DNA of 64,000 nt from Sorghum bicolor. Its lineage: Eukaryota; Streptophyta; Magnoliopsida; Poales; Poaceae. Under the pieces are notes generated by a model. The model did no database searches. It had not been told where the DNA came from and was given only the letters and a program-made list of their open reading frames with translations. Location of the stretch: NCBI RefSeq assembly GCF_000003195.3, contig NC_012871.2, positions 3,583,997 to 3,647,996 on the forward strand, written 5' to 3'. Positions 34,162 to 44,762 of the stretch are shown piece after piece; within the stretch, counting starts at the first letter, position 1, and each line of letters begins with the position of its first letter. The position numbers were made by a program, and so were the translations under genes.

Positions 34162-34596
34162 CTAGAGTCTCAGCTCGAGGTCAGCGCCTAAGGTGCCGTC
34201 ATCGCCTATACGTACGTGCGGCGGTGGGGGTCGATCTACAGGTCCAGAGCTTGAGCACATCGCCATCGACCAGGCCGGGCGCCGCGGTCGTGATCCGCAC
34301 CGACGTCCACGGCCGCCAGCTAGCGCGTGGGCTGGCTGACTAGCGTGGCCACCAGCCCACCTCCCTAGCTCCGAGCGTAGTGTGGAGCGCGTCAAGCTTG
34401 AGCCTGGCGGCGTTGGAGTTGGCATAAAGGGGTTCTAGCGGCCAGTCACACGCACTCCTTCTTGTGCGTGTTCTAGTGCCCGCCCAGGGCCTATGACTTG
34501 TAGAAGAGGCATGGAAAGAAACTTTGCCGCCGCAATGCCGCCACCGCTTGCGCCAGAAGAAGGTGGATCACGTACGATCTGGGGACTCCATTCCAT
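34162..34596 (-). pseudogene. ZF2: broken C2H2 (QALGGH) zinc-finger gene
   Basis: Fourth member of the zinc-finger family. The start (MEWSPQIVRDPPSSGASGGG) resembles ZF3 ([10 protein letters not shown]). A frameshift precedes FPCLF. The second zinc-ligand Cys and the NKTFL segment are lost through a deletion of about 17 bp, and both Gln codons around ALGGH have become TAG stops. The middle motif is altered to LVDGDVLKLWT. The C-terminus still reads ADLELRL in the last open frame (34425-34162). The 3' flank, including GAGCTAGCTAGAGTCTCAGC, is shared with ZF3. It cannot make a zinc finger; whether a short EAR-containing peptide is made is unknown. Confidence 0.85.
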
Positions 34597-35517
34597 GCTG
34601 GTTGTTCCCCCGTCAACGATTTGATCTATGTCAGTGCCCAACAATGGACGACGACGAATCCAAGAAGAAAGTAGATCGAGAGTTGGGTGAGGTCTATGTT
34701 CTCTTGGGCAAGAAGCGTGGTACCGTATGTTGGGCGTCCGAGTTCCATGACAAATCTTTTAAATCTAATTAGTCTATGATTATATATTGATTTCAATAGT
34801 TACAGATGTGCTATGATAACCAAAAACTTTCTTTCACGAACTAAACAAGGCCTTGCCTTACTCTATACGTTTTCTCCCTTTTAACTCACTCCCTCTTGGG
34901 CTCATTCACACACACGCATTACAAACCCGTTGTGGACCGATGAAGTAGTGGGGAGTTCTAGGTTTGTGTAGGTGACGTCACCGTTTGATCAAGTAGGAGA
35001 ATATTATATTTGATCTGGAGTAACTGAGTCCAACTTAATTGACATGTAAGTTAAGGTCCAGCCGTCAATGTCGAGCTATTACATTATTTGTCGTGATTGG
35101 TGACAATCCTAAGGGCTATATGGAGTCAGCCCTGGTCCCACAACATGTATATAAGTAACACTAAAGGTGATCTTAGGATTAAGACTATTCCTTTGACACC
35201 TAAATCCATCTAACCAATCAATTAGACGGTTTGGAAGCACCACTCCTTATTCCTCGAGTCCGGGAGGCAATAGATCAAATCTACATTAAGTTCTTCATCA
35301 AGAGAGAGTTCCAACTATCAATTGGTGAAGATTAGAACATGTGCTTCATCCACATCAATCGCGTTACATCTGCATAGGCATTCAGATGATATCTATGACT
35401 CTCTGGTTAGTACCTAAGATCTATTCCACATAATAATAAGATTCAATTAGTGATCATGTTTAGTCTAAGATTAAGACCATGTTTATGCTAAGATCTATTT
35501 CAACATATTTGAGGCTA
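34597..35517. other. Spacer with a partial Tourist MITE
   Basis: 34740-34857 is the right end of a GGCCTTG-family MITE (GACAAATCTTTTAAATCTAA ... GAACTAAACAAGGCC). The rest, 34860-35517, holds repeated AAGATCTATT and TTAAGACCATG phrases of repeat-like character. No gene recognised. Confidence 0.5.
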
Positions 35518-35989
35518 CGAGCAACTCCAGCAGGGCCCCTACTCAAGCCCCAATAGCTAAATATGGGTGCCCAGGCTAAAAACATTACTCCAGCAGGGCC
35601 CCTACTCCAGACCCCATATTTGACTAGGTACTCATATTTCTCCCACAGACCCCATTCCTGTTGGCCCAACAGGATAGCCCCTTCCTTCCATCGCGTGTCC
35701 TAGCCCCAGTGCATACTCCCTCTCTCTTTTCCCTTGCATGTGCATGACATCTTACGGTAACCGGCTCGATGCTCTAATTGTGTCCCTGTCCAAAAGAATA
35801 AGAAAGAGGAAGAAGAAAAAGACAATGATGAGTGGGTCCCTTCTGTCATTCTCTCTAGAATAAGTTTGGGGGCTCAAATTTGGGTGCTACTATTAGAATT
35901 GAAATAAAAAAGTTGAGTTCCAGAAAGTAGGGGGAGCACCCAAATTAAAAATAGAGGCCTAGTTTTGGAGGCTACTGCAAAGTTGCTCG
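35518..35989. mobile_element. Non-autonomous DNA element with GAGCAACTCCAGCAG end
   Basis: The left end GAGCAACTCCAGCAGGGCC is partly inverted at the right as CTACTGCAAAGTTGCTC. The left end is repeated once inside (ACTCCAGCAGGGCCCCTAC near 35600). The target duplication is unclear. Superfamily probably PIF/Harbinger or Mutator. Confidence 0.5.
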
Positions 35990-36450
35990 TGCTAGCTAAT
36001 ATGGAGCCTCTCTGGCATGTCGACACGTGCCCCCGGCCCGCGTGCTGCCGCGAGATGCTACGGCCCTGTTTAGTTCCACCAACTAAATTTTAGCTAGCTA
36101 AACTTTAGTCATTTTAGTAGCTAAAGTTCCAAACACATTGACTAAAAGGAGCTAAAATAGTTTAGTTCTATTAGTTACCCAAGAGTAACTAAAATAATTT
36201 TAGCTAGCTAAAATTTAGTTGGTGGAACCAAACAGAGCCTACATGTTATGATGTATGGACCCTGACGCGGACGGCAGGAAGGATACGGGACACCGGGGGG
36301 CCTGATGTTTGCATTCAGTAGTCCGGAAGATTCAACGACGATGCCCCGCAAGTGTGCCGCCCACATGCTGTTGCCCGTACGTCGTTGTTCCTTGTTCAGT
36401 TCCTCCCTCCTCCGACGACAGACCCTATGGCTCCCAGTCCCAGTCCCAGT
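35990..36450. repeat. Conserved upstream block, unit B
   Basis: GCTAGCTAATATGGAGCCTC, CTCTGGCATGTCGACACG, GCTGCCGCGAGATGCTA, then GACGCGGACGGCAGGAAGG at 36264-36282 and GTTGTTCCTTGTTCAGTTCC near 36384, in the same order as unit A. Interrupted by a MITE at 36062-36239 that unit A lacks. Confidence 0.75.
36062..36239. mobile_element. MITE with GGCCCTGTTTAG ends, empty site known
   Basis: Ends GGCCCTGTTTAGTTCCACC and GGTGGAACCAAACAGAGCC; about 40 bp of inverted repeat including TTTTAGCTAGCTAAA. TAC on both sides (36059-36061, 36240-36242). Unit A at 21152-21170 lacks it (GACGCTAACATTTGATG). Confidence 0.9.
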
Positions 36451-36529
36451 CCGATCCATATATGTAGTGTGTAGGTACGTGACCACGCTAATTAGGGAAC
36501 GTGGTGAACGATCCAACGTGACTTTCTAT

Positions 36530-38044
36530 TTTCAGTAAAATAATTTTTTCATAATTTTTTTAAAATCTATTTTTGGTAAAAAAAAATCCACAACTTTTTT
36601 TTAAAAGTTACAAAGCTATACTCATAATGTATACGTACTAGCAAATATGCACGTGCGACACGCACGTGTTTATCAAAAACACCATTGCACAATTAATATT
36701 ATGTTAGAAAGACTAAATCAGTTCCATGAAATTTCATTCCTTATTTCTCAATGTATATATCAATAAAAGCGACAATAAAATCAATATTATCTAGAAGTTG
36801 GATAAAAATATGTGTCTATATATATATATATGAGCAAAGAACATTAGCAAATTAGCAATATAACGAAGATTGGATAAGAATAGAAAAAACTAACCTTCAC
36901 CTAGTCATGCTTTATTAATTTGATGACAAAGTGATCGATCGATATATGATTCGATAAATTCATTTTGTAGTTATGTGTACCAAGATTCATGAAGCCACAA
37001 CGCTCTTCATAAACAATTATGGCTTGATTGACTGAGTATTCGTAGACAGTCTAGGGAATTGTCGTCAACGATTAGGATCAACTGGGCGGTCTTTGGTCTC
37101 TTTGATCAAGATTAGGAACATTAACTGTGACTGTCAGTTGAGAGTGTGGTAGCCTCTGTAGAAAGACAAGCTTGTGTCAGTCGAGCAGCGGCGAGGCGGC
37201 AAAGGCGAGTAGTAGCAGGAGGCGAAGGCGGGCAGCTCATGGTCCGCGGATGTGGTGTCGAGTGCGTCCGCATAGGCCGCCGCGCAGCGAGCGACTTGTG
37301 CACGGGGCTTGCAGCATCGAGGGCGCCGGCAAGAGCCAAGTACGGACAGCCTACATGCATACTATAGTTGGGGCTGTTCAGGTATCAATTTGATTTATTT
37401 GAGGGATTTTCTATTTTCTTAGTCTATTTGTTAATTTAAATTAAATTTTTCTTAGTCTATTTGTTAATTTAAATTAGATTTTTCTTAGTCTATTTGTTAA
37501 TTTAAATTAGTTTTTTTCTATCAGAAGGCACGATACAGATTTTTGGTCCGATCTAGTACGATGTATTTTTTATTAGTATAAGTCTACTTGCTTATATTTA
37601 TTAAATTAGAATTTTTTGTACAAGTAAGTACAATCCGGATCTAGATTTGATCTATTATTATCTCTTTTTTTGGTCCAGTTTAGATCTAATATGTTATTTT
37701 TTCCCTCCTTGAATACGGTGATGAGCTCGGCGTCGGACGATCTTGGGGGTGACGCCGTCAAGGGCTCTCACAAGGTGGCCTTTATGGAGCAGAGAGGCAC
37801 CGGATGCCATGGAAAGAGAGCGCGACGGCTGATCAAAAGGCGGTGGCAATGGGGAGTTGGGGGCGAGATAAATATGATTAGGATGAGCCGTCAGCCGCTG
37901 GCGTCGCGCCGTCATCGAGCCGAGTTTGATCAAAACGCAAGCCCGCTGCACAATTTTTTGTCCAAGATTAGTTCTACCACGTAAACGATTCTGTTGGGAG
38001 TATATAGAGAGTTACATGAGACGACACGAGATGCTATACGAGAC
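36530..38044. other. Spacer B, AT-rich and locally GC-rich, no gene supported
   Basis: 36573-36597 contains AAAAAAAAATCCACAACTT, an inverted match of 40666-40692. A GCACGTGCGACACGCACGTG palindrome lies near 36649. 37140-37350 is GC-rich with overlapping open frames. A plus-strand frame at 37670-37984 (104 residues, including MSSASDDLGGDAVKG) is not recognised and lacks support. Confidence 0.4.
37411..37512 (+). repeat. Three tandem 33-bp repeats
   Basis: TTAGTCTATTTGTTAATTTA recurs at 33-bp spacing (near 37419, 37452 and 37485) with one or two changes. Confidence 0.9.
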
Positions 38045-38195
38045 GTACATGAGATAGAGTCGTACGTGAGATCGAGTCCTATGCGAGATTGTGAGATTGA
38101 GTCTTAGGTTGAGAGGAGTCGTACATGAGATAGAGTCGTACGTGAGATCGAGTCCTATGCGAGATGACGTGAGATTGAGTCTTAGGTTGAGAGGA
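38045..38195 (+). repeat. 76-bp tandem duplication
   Basis: GTACATGAGATAGAGTCGTA starts at 38045 and again at 38121; both copies run through CGAGTCCTATGCGAGAT and end GTCTTAGGTTGAGAGGA. The second copy differs by a small indel (ATGACGTGAG). Confidence 0.9.
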
Positions 38196-38299
38196 TACAT
38201 CTTATATGTAAGATCTTGGATAATAAAGGGCTCATATAGCATGTCGCTTAAATCGAACGGTTATTATGGAGGGAGAGCCCTCTTAAAAAACTCGCTCTT

Positions 38300-38620
38300 T
38301 TATAGTGTGATATCATGTGGAGCACATTTCAACGCAGAACTTATACATATATCCTATACACATAACTTAAACATATATCTTCAACGTGACAAAATTACGC
38401 ACATAACTCATACATATAAGTAACTACGTGTGATAAAGTTGTACGCATTACTTTTATGTATAATATTTTATGGAACAAACTTATTAACATAATTTCATAG
38501 AAAGATACAAAAAATTATACACAAAACATAACATAAGTATATAATTTGATGAATGATTTAGAATAAAGTTGAACGTATAAGTTATATTCATGAACTTAGA
38601 TGTACAAATTAATATAATAA
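38300..38620. repeat. Left arm of a long inverted repeat
   Basis: CAACGTGACAAAATTACGC, CTTTTATGTATAATATTTTA and ACAAACTTATTAACATAATT have inverted partners at 40370-40600 in the reverse order. Imperfect but collinear over roughly 250 bp. The space between the arms holds three GGCCTTG-family MITEs. Confidence 0.7.
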
Positions 38621-39022
38621 CATGTTAGTATAAATATGAAAAACTATATATGAAAATAAATGTGTAGTATAACTTATAAACATATAACAAAAGGAGAAAA
38701 ATGGTGAACAAAAAAAAGAAAAAAAGGAATGTCTGTGCATGTGTAGTCATGCCACCGAACGAATCCCACCAACAAAAAGTTATTCAGTACAAATTGTGGG
38801 CATAAGTTATAAGCTATAAGTTATACATAAACAAGTGGAGTCTAGTTTTGTTTGTCTCGTTTCATAGAACACACTGGTGTAGATGGAATTATAAATTGAT
38901 ATACCATTTAGAACTTATAGTATTTTAAAATAAATATTTGACCTTTTTTATCCATGTCACCAGTGATATCAGGATGAGCAGGGGAAGTGGGCCAATGCAA
39001 CTGAGACAACCAATCGTTTATT
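38621..39022. other. AT-rich spacer
   Basis: Continues the AT-rich repeat character of the left arm; an A-rich run near 38700-38725. No gene recognised. Confidence 0.4.
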
Positions 39023-39482
39023 GAGGCCTTGTTTAGTTTCTCCCAAAAGTCAAAAACATTTTAAGATTCTCCAGTACATCGAATTTTACGGTACATACAT
39101 AGAGCATTAAATATAGGTAAAAAAACTAATTAACGGTTTGTCTGTAAACGAATCTATTGAGCCTAATTAGTTTTAATTGGACAATAATTGCCACATACTC
39201 CCTCCGTCCCAAAAAGAGTGTCGTTTTAGATTTTCGTGCCACAAGTATGACTTGATTTGTAGAAAATACGTGCAATATTTATATCTCTAAATAAATTTGT
39301 TAAAAAACTAGACTTAAAGATCTTTCCAATGATATTAATTATGTATTATAAATATTAATCTTTTTTACTATATATTTAGTTAAAGTTATTTCTTGGAAAA
39401 CGAAAACGACACTTATTTTGGGACGGAGGGAGTACAAATAAAAGTCCTACAGTAGCCTGAAAAGTTTTCGCAAGAGAACTAA
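39023..39482. mobile_element. Tourist-like MITE with a nested Stowaway
   Basis: Left end GAGGCCTTGTTTAGTTTC; right end degenerate (GAGAACTAAGG) where the next MITE begins. The family phrases are split by the Stowaway at 39198-39432. Confidence 0.75.
39198..39432. mobile_element. Stowaway MITE
   Basis: Ends CTCCCTCCGTCCCAAAA and TTTTGGGACGGAGGGAG, perfect inverted repeats, with TA on both sides (39196-39197, 39433-39434). Confidence 0.92.
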
Positions 39483-39724
39483 GGCCTTGTTTAGTTCACG
39501 AAATGAAAAGTTTTCGGCCACTGTAGCACTTTCGTTTGTTTGTGGCAAATATTATCCAATTATGGACTAACTAGGGTTAAAAGATTTGTCTTGTGATTTA
39601 CAGGCAAACTGTGTAATTAGTTTTTGCTGTCGTCTATATTTAATGTTTCATGCATGTGCCATAAGATTCGATGTGACAGGGAATCTTGAAAATCTTTTGG
39701 TTTTTGGGTGAACTAAACAAGGCC
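39483..39724. mobile_element. Tourist-like MITE (GGCCTTG family)
   Basis: Ends GGCCTTGTTTAGTTCACGAA and GTGAACTAAACAAGGCC; very similar to the copy at 6515-6755 (GAAAAGTTTTCGGCCACTGT shared apart from single bases). Confidence 0.9.
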
Positions 39725-39966
39725 TAGTTCACTCAAAACCCCAAAAATTTTCAAGATTGCCCGTCTCACATCGAATCTTGCGGCACATGCGTAGAGCATT
39801 AAATATAGATAAAAAAACTAATTGCACAGTTTAACTGTAAATCGCAGGATAAATCTTTTGAGCCTAGTTACTCCATGATTGAACGATGTTTGTCAAATAA
39901 AAACGAAAGTGCTACGGTAACCCAACCCAAAAAGATTTGGGAACTAAACAAGATCTAAACAAGGCC
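39725..39966. mobile_element. Tourist-like MITE, abutting the previous one
   Basis: Starts TAGTTCACTCAAAACCCC directly after the preceding GGCC and ends AAACAAGGCCT, with a local duplication of CTAAACAAG near the end. Opposite orientation to its neighbour judged from internal phrases. Confidence 0.75.
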
Positions 39967-40369
39967 TGAGTTCGTTGTGAGTGAACGAATGCTAGATTAT
40001 AATTGGGGAAGCCGAGACCTCGCGTGTTTGTCCCCATTCTCATGACATCCCTCCCGGTACAAGCTAATCGAATTTGCCGCTGAGATGAGATGAGGATACA
40101 TCAAGTGGGCTAGATGGGAATCGATCAGACCGCGCATACAACTCCACCCGCTTTTTGCATGCGCTGACATCAATGCTGACGTAAGCAGAAAAAACAAAAT
40201 GTTTACTTTAAATTACTATAACTTTCGAACTATGTATTCATTTTAAATTACACTTGCACCGGTGTGTTCTACACGACGAGGCTTATACCCCACTTGAATA
40301 TGTTTCAAAAAAAAATTCTAGTATAATTTATATGTATTAACTTATGACATATAGCTTATACTATAAAAC
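39967..40369. other. Spacer, no gene recognised
   Basis: Mixed composition; TATAACTTTCGAACTATG near 40218 is a phrase common in repeat DNA. Short frames are unsupported. Confidence 0.35.
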
Positions 40370-40700
40370 TTATATATCTAAGTTATACAGACAAGTTATC
40401 ATAAAAGTTTTGTGTGTAATTCTTGTAGCTTCCTAAAAAATTATATTGATAAGTTTATTTTGCAAAATATTATACATAAAAGTTATGTCCATAATTTTGT
40501 CACTTATAGTAAGTTATATGTATAAGTCTTGTGTGTAACTTTGTCACGTTGAGGTCATGTATATAAGTTCTGTGTCTAAATTATATGTATAAGTTATACA
40601 TAAAAGTTATTCACATAGATTTGTAATGTTCTTTGCCAAAAAATGGAAAACTTTTCGAAAAACGAAAGTTGTGGATTTTTTTTTTTGCTACAAATGAAAA
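40370..40700. repeat. Right arm of a long inverted repeat
   Basis: AATTATATTGATAAGTTTAT, ATTATACATAAAAGTTATG and AACTTTGTCACGTTGAGG are the inverted partners of words at 38330-38560. The outermost part (AAGTTGTGGATTTTTTTTT, about 40666-40684) pairs instead with 36573-36597. Confidence 0.7.
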
Positions 40701-40841
40701 GTCATAGGCTGTCTGGAAATCATTGGTAGGATTTACTAATTAGTGGCGTCAGTAGGTAGGGCTCCAAGGGGGCCCGCGTGCGTACGGTCGCCACCGGAAT
40801 AGTAGCTGCAGCTTACCTCGTTGGTCCAGTGCCCTCCTATC

Positions 40842-41123
40842 TAGGATGAAAACGGTACAGATATTTTCTGACCGTATTGGAGACCGAATTCGTTTAGAGA
40901 GGTTCAGATCTGTCCGTATCCGAGTCCGAATATTCAACATCCGATATATTATCCGTATCCAAATACTTAAATCGTATATTTATGATGTTGACATCCAATC
41001 ATATCTCATCCGACATGATTGACATTATCTGTATTCGAATCCGAATCCGAATCCGACCAAAAAATATGAAAACAAATATGATATCGGTGATATCCGTCCG
41101 TATCCGATCCGTTTTCATCCCTA
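40842..41123. mobile_element. hAT-type MITE, copy 2
   Basis: Ends TAGGATGAAAACGG and CCGTTTTCATCCCTA; flanks CTCCTATC (40834-40841) and GTCCTATC (41124-41131) match at 7 of 8 bases. It interrupts spacer B where spacer A has no such element. Confidence 0.88.
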
Positions 41124-43960
41124 GTCCTATCCCTATCGGTGGAAATGGGCTAGAAAACGACATGCCATCACTTAACAGGGACTCAATCAAGACGGATATC
41201 TTCCATAAACATACTTTTATAATTAGACGGACCTTTGATATATTTTTTATTTATTTCAGAAAAAAGGGCGAGATCTATGTCGACATTTCAATTGCCAAGG
41301 TTATATTTCCTTAAATTCCATCCTCAGAGTCCTTCATTATAACGTCTTCTTATTCTTATTCTTATCCATATTCTTCTTCCTACTCCTCACCTCATGGGAG
41401 GCATTGGAGCATGTACAAGGTGTAATAATATCCATGGTAATAAAGATGTGTTTTTCTAATAAATGGAACGTTTTTATGTGGGGATCAAATGATGGGTTCA
41501 ATATATTGACATGGCCTGACTTTCACATGTGAAGTGTGTGGGGTCCACATTGCCATGGAATATGGATGGGTGGGTATTGACGTATTGTAGGTATTCGGAG
41601 GCAGGCCAACAAGCCATGAGGTGACTGCAAACATTTAATCGTGTTTCCTTGCATATTGAATGTAAAGGGTCTAAACTGCTTAGATCCATTCAATGCATTC
41701 ACTGGACCACATAAACAGATCAACTTGCTTATGCTTTCATCCTTGTTTCATGTTAAAGGATTAACCTGATGTTGGCGACATGGTCTCTACTTGAAACATT
41801 ACAGGTCGGTCTAACCTATCTTCAACTAGTATGGTAGGTCTAAACCCCACATAATCTTATATCAACACACTTATGGACATCATGCTTGGGCCTAATTCAA
41901 TTGTACTAGAATATCAAATACAAAAAAATGACCTAACATTCTCGTCAGCTCAACTACCCGCAATCAGACAATGACGAACAATGTTCCTTCTTGGCATATG
42001 TCCATGCATCAGACACATGTGCCTTGCCTTGCGCCATAGCAGGGCCACAAAATGCATTTGAAACAAGTCCACACCGGTGACTGTGTTCGTAAAGGTTGGC
42101 TTTGATATCCATAGACTCCAAATTGTTAGGATCCACACTACACATTGAGTGGATCATAGAGTCCCACCAACTTCCTGACAATTTAGTATTCACTTCATGT
42201 GTAAAAGGGTTATCCAGCTAATGTGATGGACTATAGTAGATTTATTATATAGTCTAATGCACCCTTGATTAGGAAGGTATGATTAAACTTGAACAATCTC
42301 ACATGCACACGCACATAGGGCAGTCCTAATCCAAACTGAGTTGGTGGTAAAATATGATCTACTCTAAGTGATAGGCATACCTCAAATAAGGTTTGGGATG
42401 TTTTCTATCAACAATAACATCACAAAAGTATTGATCATCTTGACCATTGCAAATAAATACCATTAAATTTGCTTGTTGAGCTTCTTTTGTTATTCAACAT
42501 AGTTGTAACCTTTTAGGAATGTAAGCTTCGCTGGTTACTTACATTGTGACATGCATGTGTGACTACATTTGAATTTATTGCACCTTATAGTATCAAACCA
42601 AGTATATTTGTTCAATCTAACATATATTACGTTCGGGCACATCATATTTGATTAATTCCCTAACACCACGCATCTAAGTAACTATATATCTAAGCAATTC
42701 TGAACAAGCCCCAAAACCTAAGCCTTTATTCTTACAAAAATAGGAGGATCCCTATTAGGATCTCACCTCTATTCTCTTTGCAACTCAAACGACTTTCATA
42801 TTTGCCTCCCTATACTCTTCACCTTTATTTGAGCCTGCAACCATGTTTGTTTGTATTTTGGGACAAAAAGTAAAGAACAAATAAGGGAGACACAGAAAGT
42901 GGCATCACTGGTACTTTTCACTCACATATGTCATGATGCACAATGATGTGTGGTAGGAGGATCATCATAATTGAGATCCTATGAAATGGTCAACAACATC
43001 GTTGAAAAGATTTTTAGAGGCGCTTCTTACTTTTTTAGAGTGAGATAGTACAGAAAATAAAGTGAGTGCCATAAAAGAATCGACCGATGGATAGATGATG
43101 GTCTAGTGGGGGGCGACCTACATGTGAGGGGCTAGTGAGATGATAAGTGATTCTCAAAATATAAATAAAAGATGTGTTGGAAGCTAGTTCTTTCACTTTT
43201 ACTCCTAAAAGTTTGTGTATAGAGAAAGAATCCAAGATAAGTAATAGCGGACCAGACCAAACCTTTTCCTAAGTGGTTCGCTTGAGCTATCTGCCGAATT
43301 GAATTTGTGAGCCATTCAATAAACAGTACTTTCAGTCATAGCTTTTCAACCAAGCGAACACAGGATCCGTGAGGGGTCCATGCATGAGGATGATGAGAGG
43401 TCTACAATATGAATAATATAACAATTTTGTTGGAACCTAGTTGTGTCACCTTCAGCTCCAAAAATGTGTGTAGTGATATAGAGAGAACACAAGACGAGCA
43501 ATAGCAGACCGGCCGGATCGGACCGAACCTACTCCTCAATGCATACAATGATATATAATCTCAGTGGATCATCTCATTAACATAAAAGTCGATCTGGTGG
43601 CCTCACAAAAAAAGAGTCGATCTTGAGTCTGGATCTGATGTGGGTGGGGCTGGCCGGCCAGCATGTGTGAGCAATTTAGTGTATGCAGAATCTCCATGTC
43701 TCTTCTGTGTGGCCCGATCGATCCAAGCAGGCAAAGGTTTTTCGTCGGCTTGCGCTGCTGCTGTGCGGCAGCGGGACATCCTGCCACCTGCTCGGTTATT
43801 GCAATTATATTGCGCTAGCTGCTGGTTCGGTCCGTACGATGTGCGAGCTTTATAGTGGTGGCCTGGTGGGTAGTGACATGCACTCCAGTCCATAAGGATA
43901 CAATCAGGAAGCCTAATTGTTGTCTGCGAGCATCTTTTGAAATGTCAAAGAGAGAAGTAG
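41124..43960. repeat. Spacer B, paralogous to spacer A (22020-25760)
   Basis: Collinear by eye with 22020-22998 and 24668-25760. Differences include extra DNA near 41740-42100 and a short MITE at 43272-43369. The empty site for the spacer-A PIF element lies at about 42660-42668. The block 43635-43880 is the best conserved part. No gene recognised. Confidence 0.7.
43272..43369. mobile_element. Short MITE with GTTCGCTTG ends
   Basis: TGGTTCGCTTGAGCTATCTG ... CAACCAAGCGAACA; contains ACAGTACTTTCAGTCATAGC, the inverted form of a phrase in the copy at about 54826-54940. Absent from the corresponding place in spacer A. Confidence 0.7.
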
Positions 43961-44249
43961 AAAAACCGTTAACTCGCCAAATGGTACAAAATAAAGATGG
44001 ACACCAATAATGTAGTAACATCGATAATCATACAATATCAATCAATTAATTATATATAAACGCTGGTAGTGGTATATATATAGGCCGTAGGCATGCAATA
44101 ATGCGCATCATGCAACAGCGCCAAACAAAGAAGCAACATCTATCACTGACTGACAACGGTGGGCGACTGTACAAGACGGTGATTGAGCGGCAGTGAGCCT
44201 CTGCTCAAACAAGCAACAGATGGCCTCACCCGCTCACCGACCGAGCTAG
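43961..44249 (-). other. ZF3 3' flank
   Basis: GTAGGCATGCAATAATGCGC and GGCAGTGAGCCTCTGCTC match the ZF2 3' flank; CATACAATATCAATCAA matches GTACAATATCAAG at 34002. Probably includes the 3' untranslated region; no poly(A) signal assigned. Confidence 0.5.
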
Positions 44250-44762
44250 CTAGAGCCTCAGCTCGAGATCGGGCTCCTCGCTGCCCCTGGCGGCGAAGGT
44301 GCTCGCCGTCGCCTGTGCAGGGGCCTGCTGCGTGCTCCGGGTCCAGTTGAACACGTCGCCATCGACCAGACCGGCGCCGTGGTCGTAGTGGTGGTCGGCA
44401 CCGCCGTCCATGGCCGCCGGCGCGTGGGCGTGCCCACCAGCCTTCCTCTCCAGCTCCACCAAGCGCAGCGCGGGGCCAACTGTGACAATCCCAGCGCACT
44501 GTGGACAGCCTGCCACGAGTGGCGTCGTCGTCGACGCGGCGGGACGAAGTGCAGGACGGGCCGCGAGCGCGTCGAGCTCGAGCCTGGCGGCGTACGAGTT
44601 GCCGGAAGGGTTCCAGCGGTCCTTCTTGTGCGCGTTCTGGTGACCGCCCAGCGCCTGTGACTTGAGGAACGTCTTGTTGCAAAACAGGCATGGAAACTGC
44701 CGCGCAGATGCGCCGCCGCCGCTTGCGTCGGAAGAAGGTGGATCACGATGAGAGGCCTCCAT
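44250..44762 (-). CDS. ZF3: single C2H2 (QALGGH) zinc-finger protein with C-terminal EAR motif
   Basis: Predicted nuclear repressor of 170 residues, single exon, starting [17 protein letters not shown]. The finger [20 protein letters not shown] has ligands Cys25, Cys28, His41 and His45, followed by [18 protein letters not shown] segment follows, shared with ZF4 (WNPYG-TYAA) and, as NPYGSAYAA, with ZF1. A CPQCAG segment (near residue 86) is shared with ZF1 (SPQCAG). The middle motif is [11 protein letters not shown]; the C-terminus is [18 protein letters not shown] box 252 bp upstream supports transcription from the minus strand. Apart from the finger and C-terminus the proteins differ strongly, so the target range may differ. 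Confidence 0.92.
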   Translation of the reverse strand: MEASHRDPPSSDASGGGASARQFPCLFCNKTFLKSQALGGHQNAHKKDRWNPSGNSYAARLELDALAARPALRPAASTTTPLVAGCPQCAGIVTVGPALRLVELERKAGGHAHAPAAMDGGADHHYDHGAGLVDGDVFNWTRSTQQAPAQATASTFAARGSEEPDLELRL

